A stretch of 64,000 nucleotides of DNA from Microthyrium microscopicum (taxonomy: Eukaryota; Ascomycota; Dothideomycetes; Microthyriales; Microthyriaceae). This document shows positions 12,701-24,340 of this stretch, one piece after another. The DNA lies in NCBI GenBank assembly GCA_010405405.1, contig MU004231.1:1047736-1111735 (forward strand), read 5' to 3'. A program made the position numbers and the translations under genes. The stretch's first letter is position 1. Each line of letters begins with the position of its first letter. The notes beneath the pieces were generated by a model that searched no databases, had not been told where the DNA came from, and saw nothing but the letters and a program-made list of their open reading frames with translations.

Positions 12701-15700
12701 AAATTCATACTTCTAGATATCTAAGTATAATCCTACTTTGCCTATTGCTTTTAAGACTAGGTAAGTATAAGTAATATAGCTAGCTTTAGTATTGTTAAAG
12801 ACTAATAGATCGTCTATATAGCCTATAATAAAGTCGTCTAGGTAATTAATTAGGATATAGTTAAGATAAGCTTAAAAGGTCCTTAGGGCTTTAGTAAGGC
12901 TAAAGGGTATAACTTTAAATTTGTATAACCTATAACGAGTTAAGAATATAGTTTTATATTCGTCACTAGGTTTAATATAAATATGTATAAAGGCGGTAAT
13001 AATATCAAATTTAGAGAAGTATTTTATATAATAGATATAGGTTAAAGTTTCTAGTAGCTATAAAGAAACGTTATAATTCTTCTACGTAATCTTATTAAGT
13101 CTATAGTAGTTAATACAAACTCAAATTCCTCCTCTTAGCTTATATATATATAGCATTAGTGTAGTATAATACGATTTGCTAGCTTAAACTTAGTCTTAGC
13201 TAAGTATCTAATTAATATATTATTTAATAATAAGGAATTCCTAGTAACCTAGGCTATTATAGCAACGTTTAGAAATTATAGTATTTAGGATAATGTTAAT
13301 AGAGTAATCCTATTCGCTATAGTATAGTGTAAGTTTATTGCCTAGCTTAAGATTAAAGACGTTTATATAATAGTAATATTCTTTTAGTAGGTGTTTAAGA
13401 ATCTCTTCTTATAAGAGAAAAGGCTTATTATATTTCTCTTACTACTTTTTAAAGTCCTTAGGTAAGATTTTGCCTAAGTTAATAGCGACATCTTCTTTAA
13501 GCACTAGGTCTAGGTCTAGAAGTTTCTTATCCTTCTTATCTTTAAAATCGTCAAGCTAGATTTTGCTAAATTACTAGCCTTATTTAAGTAACTTAATAAA
13601 AGTAGTAGCGCTAACTATAGTAACGTTCTTAAAGTGAGGATTAGTTAGGTTAACTAAATAGCCTTTATAATCTACTAAGATTAGATAACTAGCTAGTAAG
13701 TAGTATACTAGGTAGTAGTCTAAATTAAAGAGGATTTGTTTCTTTCCTTCTTTAAGAGTAACCTCGTAGAGGTTAATCTATAGGTTGCTAAGAATAAGGT
13801 TATAGCTAGTGACGTTTATAATAAAGTAGCAGATCTATTTAATGTACCCTCTTAAATAAACGTTGACTATAGTAGCTTTATTAACCTTTATAATAGCCTT
13901 ATTGTTAGCTAATTATATAATTTAGGGGGCGGAGAGATTAATAGTAAGGATCCTATATTATTTAATAAAGTTAGAGTAGATAATTCCTATCGCTCTACTC
14001 TTAGTGTCTATAAGGATATTAATTTTTAAGTAGTAGCCTTACTTTAGAGAGAATATAATACTATAAGTAGTCTATTAATTACTTACTATAAGTGTAGTAG
14101 CTACTTCTTAAAAATAGAAATTATATACTATAGAGGTAAAGAATATCTTAATAATAGCTAGTTTAGTATTATTAAATATAATAAGCTCTAGAAATAATGC
14201 TTATTAGAGATTACCTTCTAGGTATTAGATAGTCTTATTAACCTTATGTTAGATTTATTCTTTAGAGAGAACTAGCTTAGGGTTAGGTTTATCCTTCTTC
14301 TATTACTAATTATATACTTCTTACTTATTTAGCTCCTTTATACGTCTTTATAAAGGAGCTTTTAGTTTTCTATATCGTTACTATAATTATACTTATTGTA
14401 ATTATCCTTTATAGTTAAAGACTAAGGAAATTAAGCAACAATTTAATTATAGATAGTAGTGAATTCTATAATAATAGCTATAATCTTTAGTTATATTTTA
14501 GTGTCTAATAAGGCGTCTCTATCTTTACATAGTACTTTATTTTGCTAGTAACTATAACCCTTTTTACTGTATTTTATATAGCGGTTGTCTGCCTTTAACG
14601 CATTATAAATTTCTAAAAGATAATTATGTTTAGGCTTTTATCTACTACCTTTAGCTACTAGGTAATTATTATTATTATAGCTACGTAGATTTATAGAGGA
14701 GACATATTTAATATAATAAGCTATAGTATATAGGCTTTCTAAGAAGTTAGTAAAGGTCTTTAATTCTATAAAGAGTACTCTCTTTATAAACTTTAAAAGT
14801 AAGAGGGGTTACATTTTAATAATTTTATCTTAATTGCTTAGTTTAGCTTCGCGTAAATTCTTTAAGAAGCAAACTAGGAACTCTTTAAGTTTCTTAGTAG
14901 GCTTTATTATAGCTTCTTAACTCTTAAGCTAAGTTTTAGTAATAATATAACTATCCTTAATACTATATTTACGATCTAAATTAGACTATATTTCTATAAT
15001 AAATAAATATAGGTTAGTTAACTCGCAGTTACTCTACTTATTAATAGTACTAAATACCTAGTCCTTTATTACTTCTTAGATAACTTAGATCTTAGAGGCT
15101 TTAATAAAGTAAACTTAAGTATTATTATCTAAGTAGTTTAGTACCTTACTTTTTTAAGCGTAATACTTTTATTTATCCTTTTTAGAGAAGAGTAAAGGCT
15201 TATTACCTTATACTTTAAGAAGGGAGGCACTACTAATTAAGTTAAGGTTAGAAAAGGGAGTAGTTTAACGTAAGTCTAGTACCCCTAGAGGTATATTTAA
15301 GTTAGGTTAATCTATGTCTTAAGCTAAGAAGGTTTAGCGAAATAGATTATTATCTATTAACTTGTTACGATTAAGATAAGGATTAGCTACTTTAGTAGCT
15401 AAGGGTTTCTTTTAAAGGGTATTAACTTAGGCTTAAAGAATAGTAGCTTTGTCTACCTTCTCCTATAGAGCTTTATAGTATTTACTAATTTTATTAACGT
15501 AGGTAGTGAAAGCTTCCTTAAGTAGATTATTATTATATTATAGTTTCTATACCTTTTAGTAAGCAGTTACCACTTCCTTAAGGGTAATAGTACTATCTTA
15601 AATTTACGCTTTTAGGTAAATAATCTACTTTACGCGTTTATTGTTAGTTTTAGCCAAGTCCTATATCTTTTCCTAAGCTTCTAAAGCTTCTTCCTAGAGA

Positions 15701-16962
15701 GTATAGATTAAGTCTATATTATAAGCGTTTATATTCTACTTAATTTCAAAGAGGTAAGCTATAGTTTAGGAGGCTAATAATAAGGCGTAGAGCTATATAA
15801 CTAAGTTATCTAGCATAAACTCTTCTTTTAATAAACGTTCTAGGTTTGTACTTAATTTAATTAGGTAGTAAGAGTAGTAGTAAAGGTCTAATTGCTTTTT
15901 TTTATAATAGAGGTATACTCTTATGTCTTTTAGCTTATTACCTTCTTTACTAGGCATCTTTTATACTTAAGTAGCTTAGAAGATTAGAAGGTTCTTATTA
16001 ATAGTTAGAGTAACTAGTTAATTAAGGTTTATTACTATAGAGTAGTAAAATATTAATATAGGTAATACTCTAGGGCTTTTAGCTTACTAACGTAGTTCTA
16101 TTAGCTATTTATGTATTCTAGGAAAAAGTCTAGTATTATCGTTAGGTTAAAAAAGAGCTAGTAGTTAGTTATCTCTTATGTTTATTTGGTTTAGTAAAGT
16201 TATTTAACTAGTATTTTAAGGGGCGTCTTCTAATGTTTTAGTCTTTTTACCTTTATAGCCTTATTCTAATAGATAATTATCTTTTAACTTATCTTTATCT
16301 TCTAATAACGCTCTTAAGTCTAGTTCTAGCGATTTTAATAGTCCTAAGACGTTCTCTACTAAATCTACTACTTTTTAGGTAGTATCTAGTTACACTATAT
16401 CCTAGGTGTTAGGTCTACTTTAATACTTAGTACATATAGTAGAGGGGTAACGTGATAGAGATAAATAATGTAAGCATATAGGAGATAAGAATTAATACTA
16501 ATTATAAGGCTAAGTATAAGCAACTAGGGATAGTAAGTAAGCTATATAGCTATTAACTTAAGTCTATTAAGTAGAAGCCTTATTAGCTATGGTCATAAAT
16601 AATAAAGAAGGGTATTAAGAGAGAATACTTATTTATTTAGCGCGTTTTAATAGTAAGTATATTAAGTATAATTGTAGATATTTAGTAGTAGTATAGAAGA
16701 TAAACTTTAGTATTCTATAGAACTAAGGATAAGAAGTAATTAACGCTTAGACTATTAATAGGTTAAAGAGTGTTAGGAAATCCTAACGCTCTAATTAGAT
16801 AAAGGGTTAGTAGGGCTAATAGATTTAGTAAATCTATAAAGGATCTTTAATAGGGTCTAAGACTACGTGTGTGGGATGCTAATCTACATGGACGCTTCTT
16901 TAGAAGTAAATTCTAGGATACGTAGTATAAGCGCGTAGTAGTTGAATAGTTCGTAGATTATA

Positions 16963-17187
16963 TAACGAGCTACGGAACTCAGAGCGAGCAGATAATTAGA
17001 TTGTATTCTAGAATCTACGAACGAGAGAGAGAGAGAAGAAGATTTAGAAGAGCTACAGATCTACGAGGGAAGTAAGTCCGCTCGGCAGATCCTTGGGCGC
17101 GCTAACCCCCTTGGGTCTAGCGCGTGATCTTGCAACAAGATCTCTCTCACAATACCGCTATGAAGCCTGTGAAGAGGAATCATTACA
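16963..17187 (-). repeat. LTR, right copy (5' LTR of the minus-strand element)
   Basis: 225 bp partner of the left LTR. Its outer (right) half is the least altered part of the element, including GCGCGCTAACCCCC and CAATACCGC. It is followed by TAAACTA, the string that also precedes the left LTR. Confidence 0.88.
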
Positions 17188-17975
17188 TAAACTACTCCCT
17201 ATGCTTTCGCACTTAGTCTAATCTACTTATAATACGTTCCTTAAGCAGTCTATGGCGAGCATTAACAAAGAGTACGCCGGCGGAGAAAAGGGCAAGTATC
17301 TTAATTACCAAAACCTACTCAAACAGGTCTCTTTTCGTTTCCTTACTCAACAGCTATAGGAAGGCCTTCCTTACCTCTTTCTCATTTTCTAAGCCTAAGG
17401 GGATTTTCTCAGTCACTATAACTACCCGTAGGCAAGTACTCCTAAGAATTGTCGGCTCATAAACCTACTTAAGCCACATAGCAAGATGGCGGGCAACTTG
17501 CTTAAAACCACCTAGGTTATCTAAAAAGAAACAGAACACGTTAATAAAGGGATGAAGCAGCTAAGAGTAGATAGTACTAGATATCTCGCCAAGTGAGCCA
17601 GGTCTCTAGACTATCCGCTTCGTAGTTTCATGACACTTAATAGAGGGAATTTTGACCCTTAAAGTCTTTACTAGGATATCACTATTGGTAACAAGCAGAG
17701 GTCTTTCGTTAAAGATACTAAATACTTTAACATAAAGGTGTATTTCTCCTAGAACTCGCTTTATAAGAAAACGTTAGTTTCTCTTCGCTTTAAAGAGCTT
17801 GCGCAGCGCGACTAATTTCGCTCTATTACTAATCAGTACAAAAAAGCTTAATATTTGAGAATCTAGCTCTAGAATATGAGTTTTAATGGTATTAAGGCGG
17901 TTAGAGATCACTAGATAGGTATCGTGGCCTTCAGAGCAAAGGCTTAGCTAGCTCGTGTGCTAACAGTACTTCATA
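17188..17975 (-). pseudogene. Patatin-like phospholipase relict, 5' part
   Basis: Minus-strand translation across this stretch gives LGEIHLYVKVFSIFNERP, VTNSDILVKTLRVKIPSIK, NLGGFKQVARHLAMWLK and VVIVTEKIPLGLENEKE, in order. These fit the N-terminal extension I associate with large fungal patatin-like proteins, and they run toward the 9536 boundary in the correct orientation. With the 7260-9536 part the coding length would be about 3 kb. The start codon is not secure; the region near 17.95-17.98 kb is likely. RIP-type stops are frequent. The GGTCC-type dyads at 18041-18125 lie just upstream, as at other genes here. Confidence 0.6.
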
Positions 17976-18040
17976 ATTAACGTTGATAATAATAAACTTT
18001 CGAGAGCTAGCAAATAAACTCGAACTTATATACGTACTTA

Positions 18041-18125
18041 GGTCTAGAATTAGGCCCTCTGTTAAGACTGAGGCCCGATTTCAGTATTTACTATTACTAA
18101 GAGAGGGGGTCAAAATCTAGACCCT
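18041..18125. promoter_or_regulatory. Cluster of GGTCC dyad motifs between divergent relict genes
   Basis: Contains GGTCTAGAATTAGGCCC (18041-18057), AGGCCCGATTTCAG (about 18071-18084) and GGGTCAAAATCTAGACCC (18107-18124). The third is the standard motif with transitions in both half-sites. It lies between the minus-strand patatin relict and the plus-strand gene at 18307. Confidence 0.55.
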
Positions 18126-18306
18126 CTTATATTCCATTTACGCTTCCATAAAGAAATAGAGTTCACAATGTTTCGACATAACTAGAACTTACATACATAC
18201 TAGAATACAAAATCTGACAGCAATCCGAGATTGCGTTTCTATCGCAAGCAGAATGAGCCGAAAAAGCCGTTCATCTACCTCGTACTATTAAGATTATCCT
18301 CTACTA

Positions 18307-18795
18307 GTGCTAAAAGAGAAAGTAAAAGATGCTAAAAAGCACCAAGAAAGCGAACAACTTGTGTACTTACCGGCATGCTCTCGCTGCGGCAAAAGCAGAA
18401 GACTGCGTACACGCATGGACGTAGTTGAAGCTTTAGATCAAATCATTTGCCGGAGACCAGGGTGCGAAAGACTCAAAGTTCTTATTAAGGATATGTCTAA
18501 GCTAGAAAATCTTATCATAAACGTGAACCATTATCACTATGGCGAGTCTGTTCTAAAGGCAGTACCCTAGATTAAAGTCGCTAAGCTACCTAAAGGTAGC
18601 TCAGCCATGGGTCGGATCGAATTACCTAACAAGCTGGCGAAATACGAGTACTTTAGAACGGAAAGGCCGTATCGACTTCGTACTATCCTTAAAGAGCCAC
18701 CTCGGGTTAATCTTTCTACGAAGCCGACACTGACAGAAATGATGTATACGATACAGCTAAAGAAGCGAGGGGCATACACGAAGGGTGCAATCTAG
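18307..18795 (+). pseudogene. Hypothetical zinc-binding protein with one in-frame TAG
   Basis: The first part (18307-18570) contains CSRCGK and later CRRPGCE, four cysteines placed as in a small zinc ribbon. A TAG at 18568-18570 interrupts, and the same frame then runs on to 18795 with 75 further codons rich in Arg/Lys. A CAG to TAG transition explains the stop. No ATG is obvious at the 5' end; the frame opens after a TAA at about 18289, so a first exon may lie upstream. I do not recognise the family. Confidence 0.4.
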
Positions 18796-18927
18796 GTTAT
18801 TGTTAGTCTTCTACAATTACTAAGTAAAGAAATGAAAACTATTAAGAGATATTCGCAGGACATTCTTGCGTGTTTAAATACTTATATAATTACATGCATT
18901 AATGCTAGTCTTTTAGAATCTAGTAAG

Positions 18928-19423
18928 CTAAAATAACATAATATCGCAAATCAAGTTAAGATCAAGATTAGGTAGAGGAGGAAATACTAGTCCAGCTCTA
19001 GTTGAGCTCCGCAAATCCAGGTATCGGCTACCTACAATAAGGCTATTCTTCTCATCCCCTTCCATTTTATTATCTCTCTCTTTATAAGGCATCTCGATAT
19101 CGCTCCCCATCTTATCCAGTAACTCGTTCTTGTTCAAGTCGTCCGATAGCTGCACCAGTCAGCCAAGGTAACGGCAACGGCGATGATGTATTACTTACAA
19201 TGCTATCTATGTTCCTTAACCAGGGAATGTTACGCTTAGATCGAAGGGAATAAAACTCTTTTCTCGTTTGGTTGTTCCTGTCCACCTTCTCGAAAGCAAT
19301 GAAGAGCGCTAGCTCAACTCCAGGAAGCTCTGCGTACTCTCGGCATTTGCCTCTTAAAGGTCCGAATCGCCTTTTCTTCTTTTTGTTTAGTCTTTTACGA
19401 AGGCTGGGCTTTTGAGAAGGCAT
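18928..19423 (-). CDS. MADS-box-like small protein (two exons)
   Basis: Exon 1 is 19423-19199 and exon 2 is 19149-18928, joined by a phase-0 intron of 49 bp (GTAAGT donor, GTGCAG acceptor), giving 148 aa. Residues about 8-60 read KKKKRRFGPLRGKCREYAEL then PGVELALFIAF and FYSLRSKRNIPW. This resembles the SRF/MADS DNA-binding pattern (basic helix, 'LxGVEVAL' strand, then a W at the end), as seen in small fungal MADS-like proteins. The remainder is acidic. The start MPSQKP was chosen because the upstream in-frame residues look like leader sequence. A GGACC dyad lies 100 bp upstream. A nuclear DNA-binding role is inferred. Confidence 0.5.
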
Positions 19424-19522
19424 ATCTGTTTGGGCGGTTAGCCATGTCAATGACTGCTTCAGTGAACTTATACTCCAAAGGGCCTTCGATTTCTTTAACC
19501 ATCTGGAAGGAAGCACCGCCTC

Positions 19523-19547
19523 GAGGGACCATTTTCGGGACCCTCCC
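19523..19547. promoter_or_regulatory. GGACC dyad motif upstream of the MADS-like gene
   Basis: GGGACCATTTTCGGGACCC, with extra GA and TCCC on the edges. It lies 100 bp upstream of the minus-strand ATG at 19423 and 230 bp upstream of a possible plus-strand ORF at 19776. Confidence 0.6.
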
Positions 19548-19775
19548 TTCCGAATGATGAAACGCCGGGAGCTGTCTGACTGCAGAAATTATTAATACGC
19601 AGTCCCTTGCTCTTCCTCTTCAACACTTTCGGGTGCAAATCCAGGTCACAATAGAGACTCTAGAAGGAATTACAGTGTCTGTTGGAATTATGGTTGCTCT
19701 TTCGACTCTCTAGAAGATCATGTTATTCCTACCAGCTGAGTACGTATCTGCGGATAATCTTACTCTCTCGAGTTT

Positions 19776-20111
19776 ATGTTCGAACCCCCACGCTTCATAC
19801 CGGGCAGACAACAGGCAGCACGCGTCAATCCATTCGTTCAATTAACACTAGGAACCTTTCTTTCCATGACTCTTTTTGGTCAGAAGCGCGGAGAGTTCAG
19901 CCAATCTAAAAGCATCTCTTCGTCTAGCAAGACAGTTCTAGTCGGGTATGTGCCAGGCAGTTTGAGAGATCCATTCATCAAAAAAACTGACCATACCGCA
20001 AGGGTCGCGGACAGAAATGCAGGAGTCATTGAAAATGCTAGACCGGTACGTTTGAGTAGATTCTCAATACATATATCTTCGCCGCGTCAAGACCTACAAA
20101 GAGCGCTCTGA
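19776..20111 (+). CDS. Hypothetical 111-aa ORF
   Basis: An open frame beginning MFEPPRFIPG and ending DLQRAL, Ser/Arg-rich in the middle, in DNA of normal composition. No domain, signal peptide or membrane segment is visible. The only support beyond length is the divergent dyad motif about 230 bp upstream. It may be one exon of a longer gene or spurious. Confidence 0.22.
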   Translation: MFEPPRFIPGRQQAARVNPFVQLTLGTFLSMTLFGQKRGEFSQSKSISSSSKTVLVGYVPGSLRDPFIKKTDHTARVADRNAGVIENARPVRLSRFSIHISSPRQDLQRAL

Positions 20112-20119
20112 TACTCTTG

Positions 20120-20660
20120 GGGGGCGCATGGCATCCTCTAGTACAGAGAACAGTCTGTACAGGCAAGAAACGAGCATCAAGATCCGCAGAGCTGACAGAA
20201 AAATACTAGGTAAGAACATTGTTGGAGAGATAGACCTTCGTCCTGGACGAGAAACAACTTAGGATGGCGCTACAGCGAGATTGAACCCCGGCAAAGCAGC
20301 GGGCGCTAAACTTGAGAGTTTCATTGGATAGTTAATTGTTCCTGTCCCAAATTTAGCAAGTTCTAGCCGTTTTCCATGCATTCTGTAGATCCAACGAGTG
20401 TGGCTTAGCCGTTTTGCGGGGGTGATGCGGATCTGAAAGTTCCCGATGCACGAACCACTGGCCCTGCGACGATCGTGGCTTACAGGTCCACGTTTTGTTT
20501 CAAACATGTTTGGCTAATGCGCGCGGAGTCTTACAAACCTTAATGCAACCACCAACGTCTGCACGCTCAACAATGTGGTGAGAACAATGACATTCGAAGC
20601 AGAAGCCTCTCTATCTATTATTTAGACATCAAAGTGGTATTCCAAATACTCTTTGAATTT
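20120..20660. other. Intergenic, nothing recognised
   Basis: Normal composition, short overlapping frames only. One short stretch near 20275 resembles a tRNA B-box but has no matching arms. Confidence 0.4.
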
Positions 20661-21155
20661 CTACCTCTTCACGCTTCGCTCCCTGCCTGTTGCTCTCTGC
20701 TTCAGCCTGGTTTTGCGAATACCAGCCCTCTTCTTCTGAGCTGGCAACGCAATGCAACTTGCTAGCACTGTGGTGGCATCCGTCAGTTCAGCCAGACTTC
20801 GAGCTGATTCGTCATCGCCAAATTGACACTCTTGCTCGAGTAGCTTGAGTTGTTGTTTATACGCTTCATTTTCTCTCCGCACCTCAGCAAGCTCACTACG
20901 CAACATGGAGTTAATCATCAACACTTCTTGATTCCTTTCCTGCAGAATAAGATAAGTCCGTTGAGCATTGTCAGCCTGTTCTTGCAAGGCTTGCGAATTC
21001 TGGTCTACTCTCTGCTCGCAAGAGGCCCTCACAGAGAACATGGAGTGCCGAATTTCCCCTTCCGCTTCTTCAACTACAGCTCGCAATCCGTTTATGATTG
21101 CAGCCACAGGAGACAGGAAATGTGCTGCTGCTTGCCTAGAGATTTCCTATGCCAT
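20661..21155 (-). pseudogene. Small coiled-coil protein, probable TAG at codon 3
   Basis: From about 21107 the frame reads AAIINGLRAVVEEAEGEIRH and continues through long heptad-rich helices (QALQEQADNAQRTYLILQE, LRSELAEVRRENEAYKQQL) to a basic tail at 20661. It is predicted to be a helical coiled coil of about 145-165 aa. The only nearby in-frame ATG (21155) is followed by GCA then TAG, which a CAG to TAG change would explain; otherwise a start in an upstream exon is needed. It belongs with the other small coiled-coil genes at 21.7-24.2 and 28.8 kb. A dyad motif lies 200 bp upstream. Confidence 0.45.
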
Positions 21156-21355
21156 ATTAGTAGTGCTCTTCCCTGCGCTGCGCTTGAAGCCGTACATTGT
21201 GCATGTCTTCCTCAACAGGCGAGTTGGCTATGGTCACAGTTTTTGCAGTCGGAGCTGCCGTGAAAGGAAAAGATTCGTAACTAAGTTACACTTCTTTCTT
21301 ACCAGAGGGATCCATAATAAGTTCAAAACGAATGGATGCTATAGTCAGTTGGAAA

Positions 21356-21372
21356 GTCCCAATTTTGGCCCC
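21356..21372. promoter_or_regulatory. Dyad motif, degenerate
   Basis: GTCCCAATTTTGGCCCC, about 200 bp upstream of the minus-strand coiled-coil gene start at 21155. Confidence 0.5.
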
Positions 21373-21695
21373 CCCCCTCAACCCTAGGCTTCCTTCCCAC
21401 TGACATAACCATTCCAAGAGCGAATTTCTGAAACCTACTGCGCCATCATGGCAATTCGGTTTCCGTCCATGCAAATATTACTCCGTTCACCGCTTCAGAA
21501 TGTGAAATCATATGCTCTAACTTGAATCATGATCCTAGCGATCGAAGCGCTTCGCGCCAATGATTTGCAAGAGAGCCCAAAGACTCGAAGAGTGCATCTA
21601 CGGGTAGTCTCACGTGTTTATGAATTATTCATGGGCATTATTGACGCGGGATAATGATATTGAAAGAGATCTAACAACGTAACAAAAAACACGCC

Positions 21696-22220
21696 TCAAG
21701 CCTCTTTACTCTTATTCATCTCATGGCTTTGATCGCTAACTTGAGATTCGCCCTTCGCCTCAAGCTCGGCTATTTTGCTTGCACCGGCAGCAACCAAAGC
21801 ACTTGCGTGCGTCAGTGCTTCCTCATACTTTCGGGTGATTTCAGTTATTCCAGCCATTTCAACCTCATGTTCGCGTTCAACTCTGCGGCTTTCCGCTTTA
21901 AGATAGGATATTTCCTCTTGTTAGTCCTTCATCATTTCTTCAGTAGAGCTTTCAGAAGAGGATTCCGTGTAACCATCGCTTACATCGTTACCGCTATTAT
22001 ACAGTAGAGACTTAAGCGACGTGATTTCCTATTCTATAAGATTATATATCTAGCGTAGCAGTTCGTGAGAGGCTGAGATGTTGGTAATATTATCCTTCAA
22101 CGTCTTATTGATGCGCATCTGTTCATAATATATGGCAAATATCCAAACAAAGTCGGCTCTAATCGAGTTGAGTTTTTGGAGAACATCCTGCACCATCGGA
22201 CTAGGTGAAGGGAGAGCCAT
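21696..22220 (-). pseudogene. Small coiled-coil protein with two in-frame TAG codons
   Basis: The ATG at 22220 opens MALPSPSPMVQDVLQKLNS. The frame continues through a helical stretch, two TAG codons near 22.04 kb (CAG/TGG-type losses), then EITSLKSLLY, SSESSTEEMMKDYQEEISYL and a long charged coiled coil ending HEMNKSKEA. Total is about 174 codons. No known domain. Either a lightly RIP-damaged gene or, less likely, one with an unseen intron removing both stops. Confidence 0.5.
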
Positions 22221-22477
22221 AGACTACCAGTGTATATTAGTACGCTGTTCCTGACCCCACAGAATATTATCTTACCTGTTGCCTATGCATGAGATTCGCC
22301 ATTACTTGTGACTGCGATGAATGATCTTGTACGCTATGAGGTAATTAGATATTTTGTTTAAGAATCGAATTTTCTCGCGTTGAGGCCTGGACATAAATAA
22401 ACCGATTTTCATGAGATATAGAATTGATGTGCCCAATCGTGATCGACTACCGGCAAGGGAAGCTTCCGTTCTAAATG

Positions 22478-22514
22478 TACCCCGATTTTGGTCTCAAGGT
22501 CCTGATTGTGGGCC
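22478..22514. promoter_or_regulatory. Two adjacent dyad motifs
   Basis: ACCCCGATTTTGGTC (about 22479-22493) and GGTCCTGATTGTGGGCC (22498-22514), the second with the full GGTCC-N7-GGGCC layout. They lie about 260-290 bp upstream of the minus-strand start at 22220. Confidence 0.55.
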
Positions 22515-22875
22515 TAGACGCGCTCTAGATTGGAAATGGATGTGAACTCTTCCATCCGACCAGGGCAGATAGCCTGTGGTCAGCCCAACAATAGAAAGGG
22601 GCTGTGGATGTAAATACATTGCTTTCATTCGCCAGAAGAATGGACTACGTAAGCGATCGACAAAACCTGGGTCCCTGGCTTGTTGCGGCTCAGCCCCTGT
22701 TTCCTGTCGCGGGGTCCCTGTCTGCGGGTCAACTGCTAGATCGTCTATGTTTCGAAACAACGCCTCCCGTGTAGGCTTAATTCAACTTCAAAGTAAAACC
22801 AAGATATAAGTTATATTTTTTGTACGTGGACTGAACAGTTGCACGAATTTATTTGATGCACTATCTTCTCTAAGG

Positions 22876-23330
22876 TCACTCATCCGCCACTTCGTCTTCA
22901 AATTCTGAGTTCAGCTTCTTAAAATTAACGAGTGCTTCCTAAAGAGTTTTAACCACAAGTCGAACTTCTTTAAGTAAATACATGCTAGCACTATACTTTC
23001 TTTATTAGTACTAAAGTTCTTTGCTAAGCTGAGTATTCTCCCATTCCCTTTGTTATTATATAATGGAAATATCTAGGGTAGGCATTTTCTTTGCCGACTC
23101 TATTCTTCTTAAAGGTGGATCGCTCGCCGGGTGAGTGCCCTGCTTGCAGGGAGCTTAATTAACATTGTTCTTTAGGGGCGTGTCAGTATTAGCAATAGGG
23201 CGAATCTTAAGCTTATTGTAACTTAGCATAATGTTGTAAAGATTTTCTAGTTCTAATAGTGAACAATCTTTAGGCGCAAGAATTGTAAATATTCGTAAAT
23301 CAAGGGCAAGTTCAATCTCGAAGAGTTATA
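22876..23330 (-). pseudogene. RIP-degraded small coiled-coil gene
   Basis: Minus-strand frame: LLELENLYNIMLSYNKLKIR, then THPASDPPLRRIESAKKMPT, then REWENTQLSKEL and VRLVVKTL with a final EALVNFKKLNSEFEDEVADE before the stop. It is interrupted by several TAA/TAG codons of RIP type. Helical and charged like its neighbours. The start is uncertain, about 23.3 kb. Dyad motifs sit just upstream at 23362-23418. Confidence 0.4.
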
Positions 23331-23361
23331 CTATTACACACTACTTCATACTATAAAGGTT

Positions 23362-23418
23362 ACCTGATTCTGGACCCTCGAGCCACTCTGCAAGCATTTT
23401 GTCCCGTTTTTAGGGCCC
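23362..23418. promoter_or_regulatory. Two dyad motifs
   Basis: CCTGATTCTGGACCC (about 23363-23377) and GTCCCGTTTTTAGGGCCC (23401-23418), upstream of the minus-strand coiled-coil relict. Confidence 0.5.
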
Positions 23419-23639
23419 TGAGCCACGCTGTCCTGCTTAGATGTTGAACTAAGAAGAGAGAAAATATAGAGTTTCGTTCGACATAGAAGAAATAGAGGTG
23501 TCATTGCAATGATTTACACAGCTAAACCAACCCAAATTCTATGTAATTACATAAATACATTAAGGAATATTACCTAAGCTTATTTGACTGGCCTAACTAA
23601 TTGTTTAGCGGTCAAGTTCATAAGAGTGTAATACTTACA

Positions 23640-24159
23640 AATGTTATTAAGTAATTTCTTTAACTCTTCCTAAATTTGCTCCTTACGTTATTGCATTCTT
23701 TTACATTATTAGCTAGAACTTACGTGTACAGAAGGTAGTGTCAACATACTTAATATCCTATATCTCTTTAGCGTCTTCGACTTTTATTAGTCTCTGACAC
23801 ATAGCCCCTAGGCTATCTTCTATCTGCGCTAGCCTTGCTTCCATGCTATGTCTAAGCTATAGTACAGTCTCTTTGAGGCTTTCTCCGTTGGCTGCAGGTT
23901 TGCTGGAAAGATTGTCATCCCCTAGGAGTGTTTCGATAACGAAATCATTTGGTTTAGATAGTAATAGGAAGGTAGGATTAACGCCGCTAGACTAGTCGAA
24001 GGTTGTATCGCTTAGCATACTGAGTGCGCCAGGCGTAGTATTAAGTACAGGCTCTACTGGATCGAGAAGATCAAGAAGATTAAATGATAAGTAGCTAGGC
24101 AGAGTTGAATCTAGCGGGTTTTTAATTAGTTATGTGGAGGTTGTCCATGGACTAGACAT
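23640..24159 (-). pseudogene. RIP-degraded small coiled-coil gene
   Basis: The ATG at 24159 opens MSSPWTTST. The frame then shows LDSTLPSYLSFNLLDLLDPV, PTFLLLSKPNDFVIETLLG and HSMEARLAQIEDSLGAMCQR followed by LIKVEDAKEI, with RIP-type stops between. The helical segment near the end is a likely coiled coil. The 3' end is approximate. No family recognised. The dyad motif at 24321 is about 160 bp upstream. Confidence 0.4.
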
Positions 24160-24320
24160 AGTTGCGGTGAAATGTAGGTTAAATCCTAGAGTAAAGATAA
24201 AGAAACAAGTATATCAATGAAGAAGTATAGACACGTGCTCTTAAGGTATAAGTATGCCAATACTAGAGCTCTCTCAATAAGCTTATTTATTGGATGCGTA
24301 CCATCCGTTGCTTAGCCTTT

Positions 24321-24340
24321 AGGACCAAAATCTGCCCCCT
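24321..24340. promoter_or_regulatory. Dyad motif, degenerate
   Basis: AGGACCAAAATCTGCCCCCT; the right half-site has lost one position. It lies 160 bp upstream of the minus-strand start at 24159. Confidence 0.45.

Larger units (their letters stand above)
9537..17187 (-). mobile_element. Ty3/gypsy LTR retrotransposon fossil, heavily RIP-degraded
   Basis: Two direct LTRs of 225 bp bound an internal region whose pol reads on the minus strand. Recognisable parts are reverse transcriptase with a Y-x-DD box near 12.8 kb and, downstream on that strand, an integrase core near 10.9-11.2 kb. A gag-like region is presumed at 14.5-16.7 kb. A purine-rich tract (AAAGGAAAAGG) lies beside the 3' LTR. The element is broken by many changes throughout. 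A shared TAAACTA on both outer sides contains the target-site duplication (4-7 bp; the exact length is ambiguous). It sits inside the patatin-like gene. Age is hard to judge because RIP, not time, produced most LTR differences. Confidence 0.88.

Noticed and set aside
20259-20350. tRNA-like B-box on the minus strand
   Set aside because: The T-arm and acceptor strands do not pair and no A-box or anticodon arm fits.
22494-22809. Opposed frames of 77-88 codons overlapping the dyad pair
   Set aside because: Low-complexity Cys/Arg-rich translation, no domain and overlap with the regulatory motifs.
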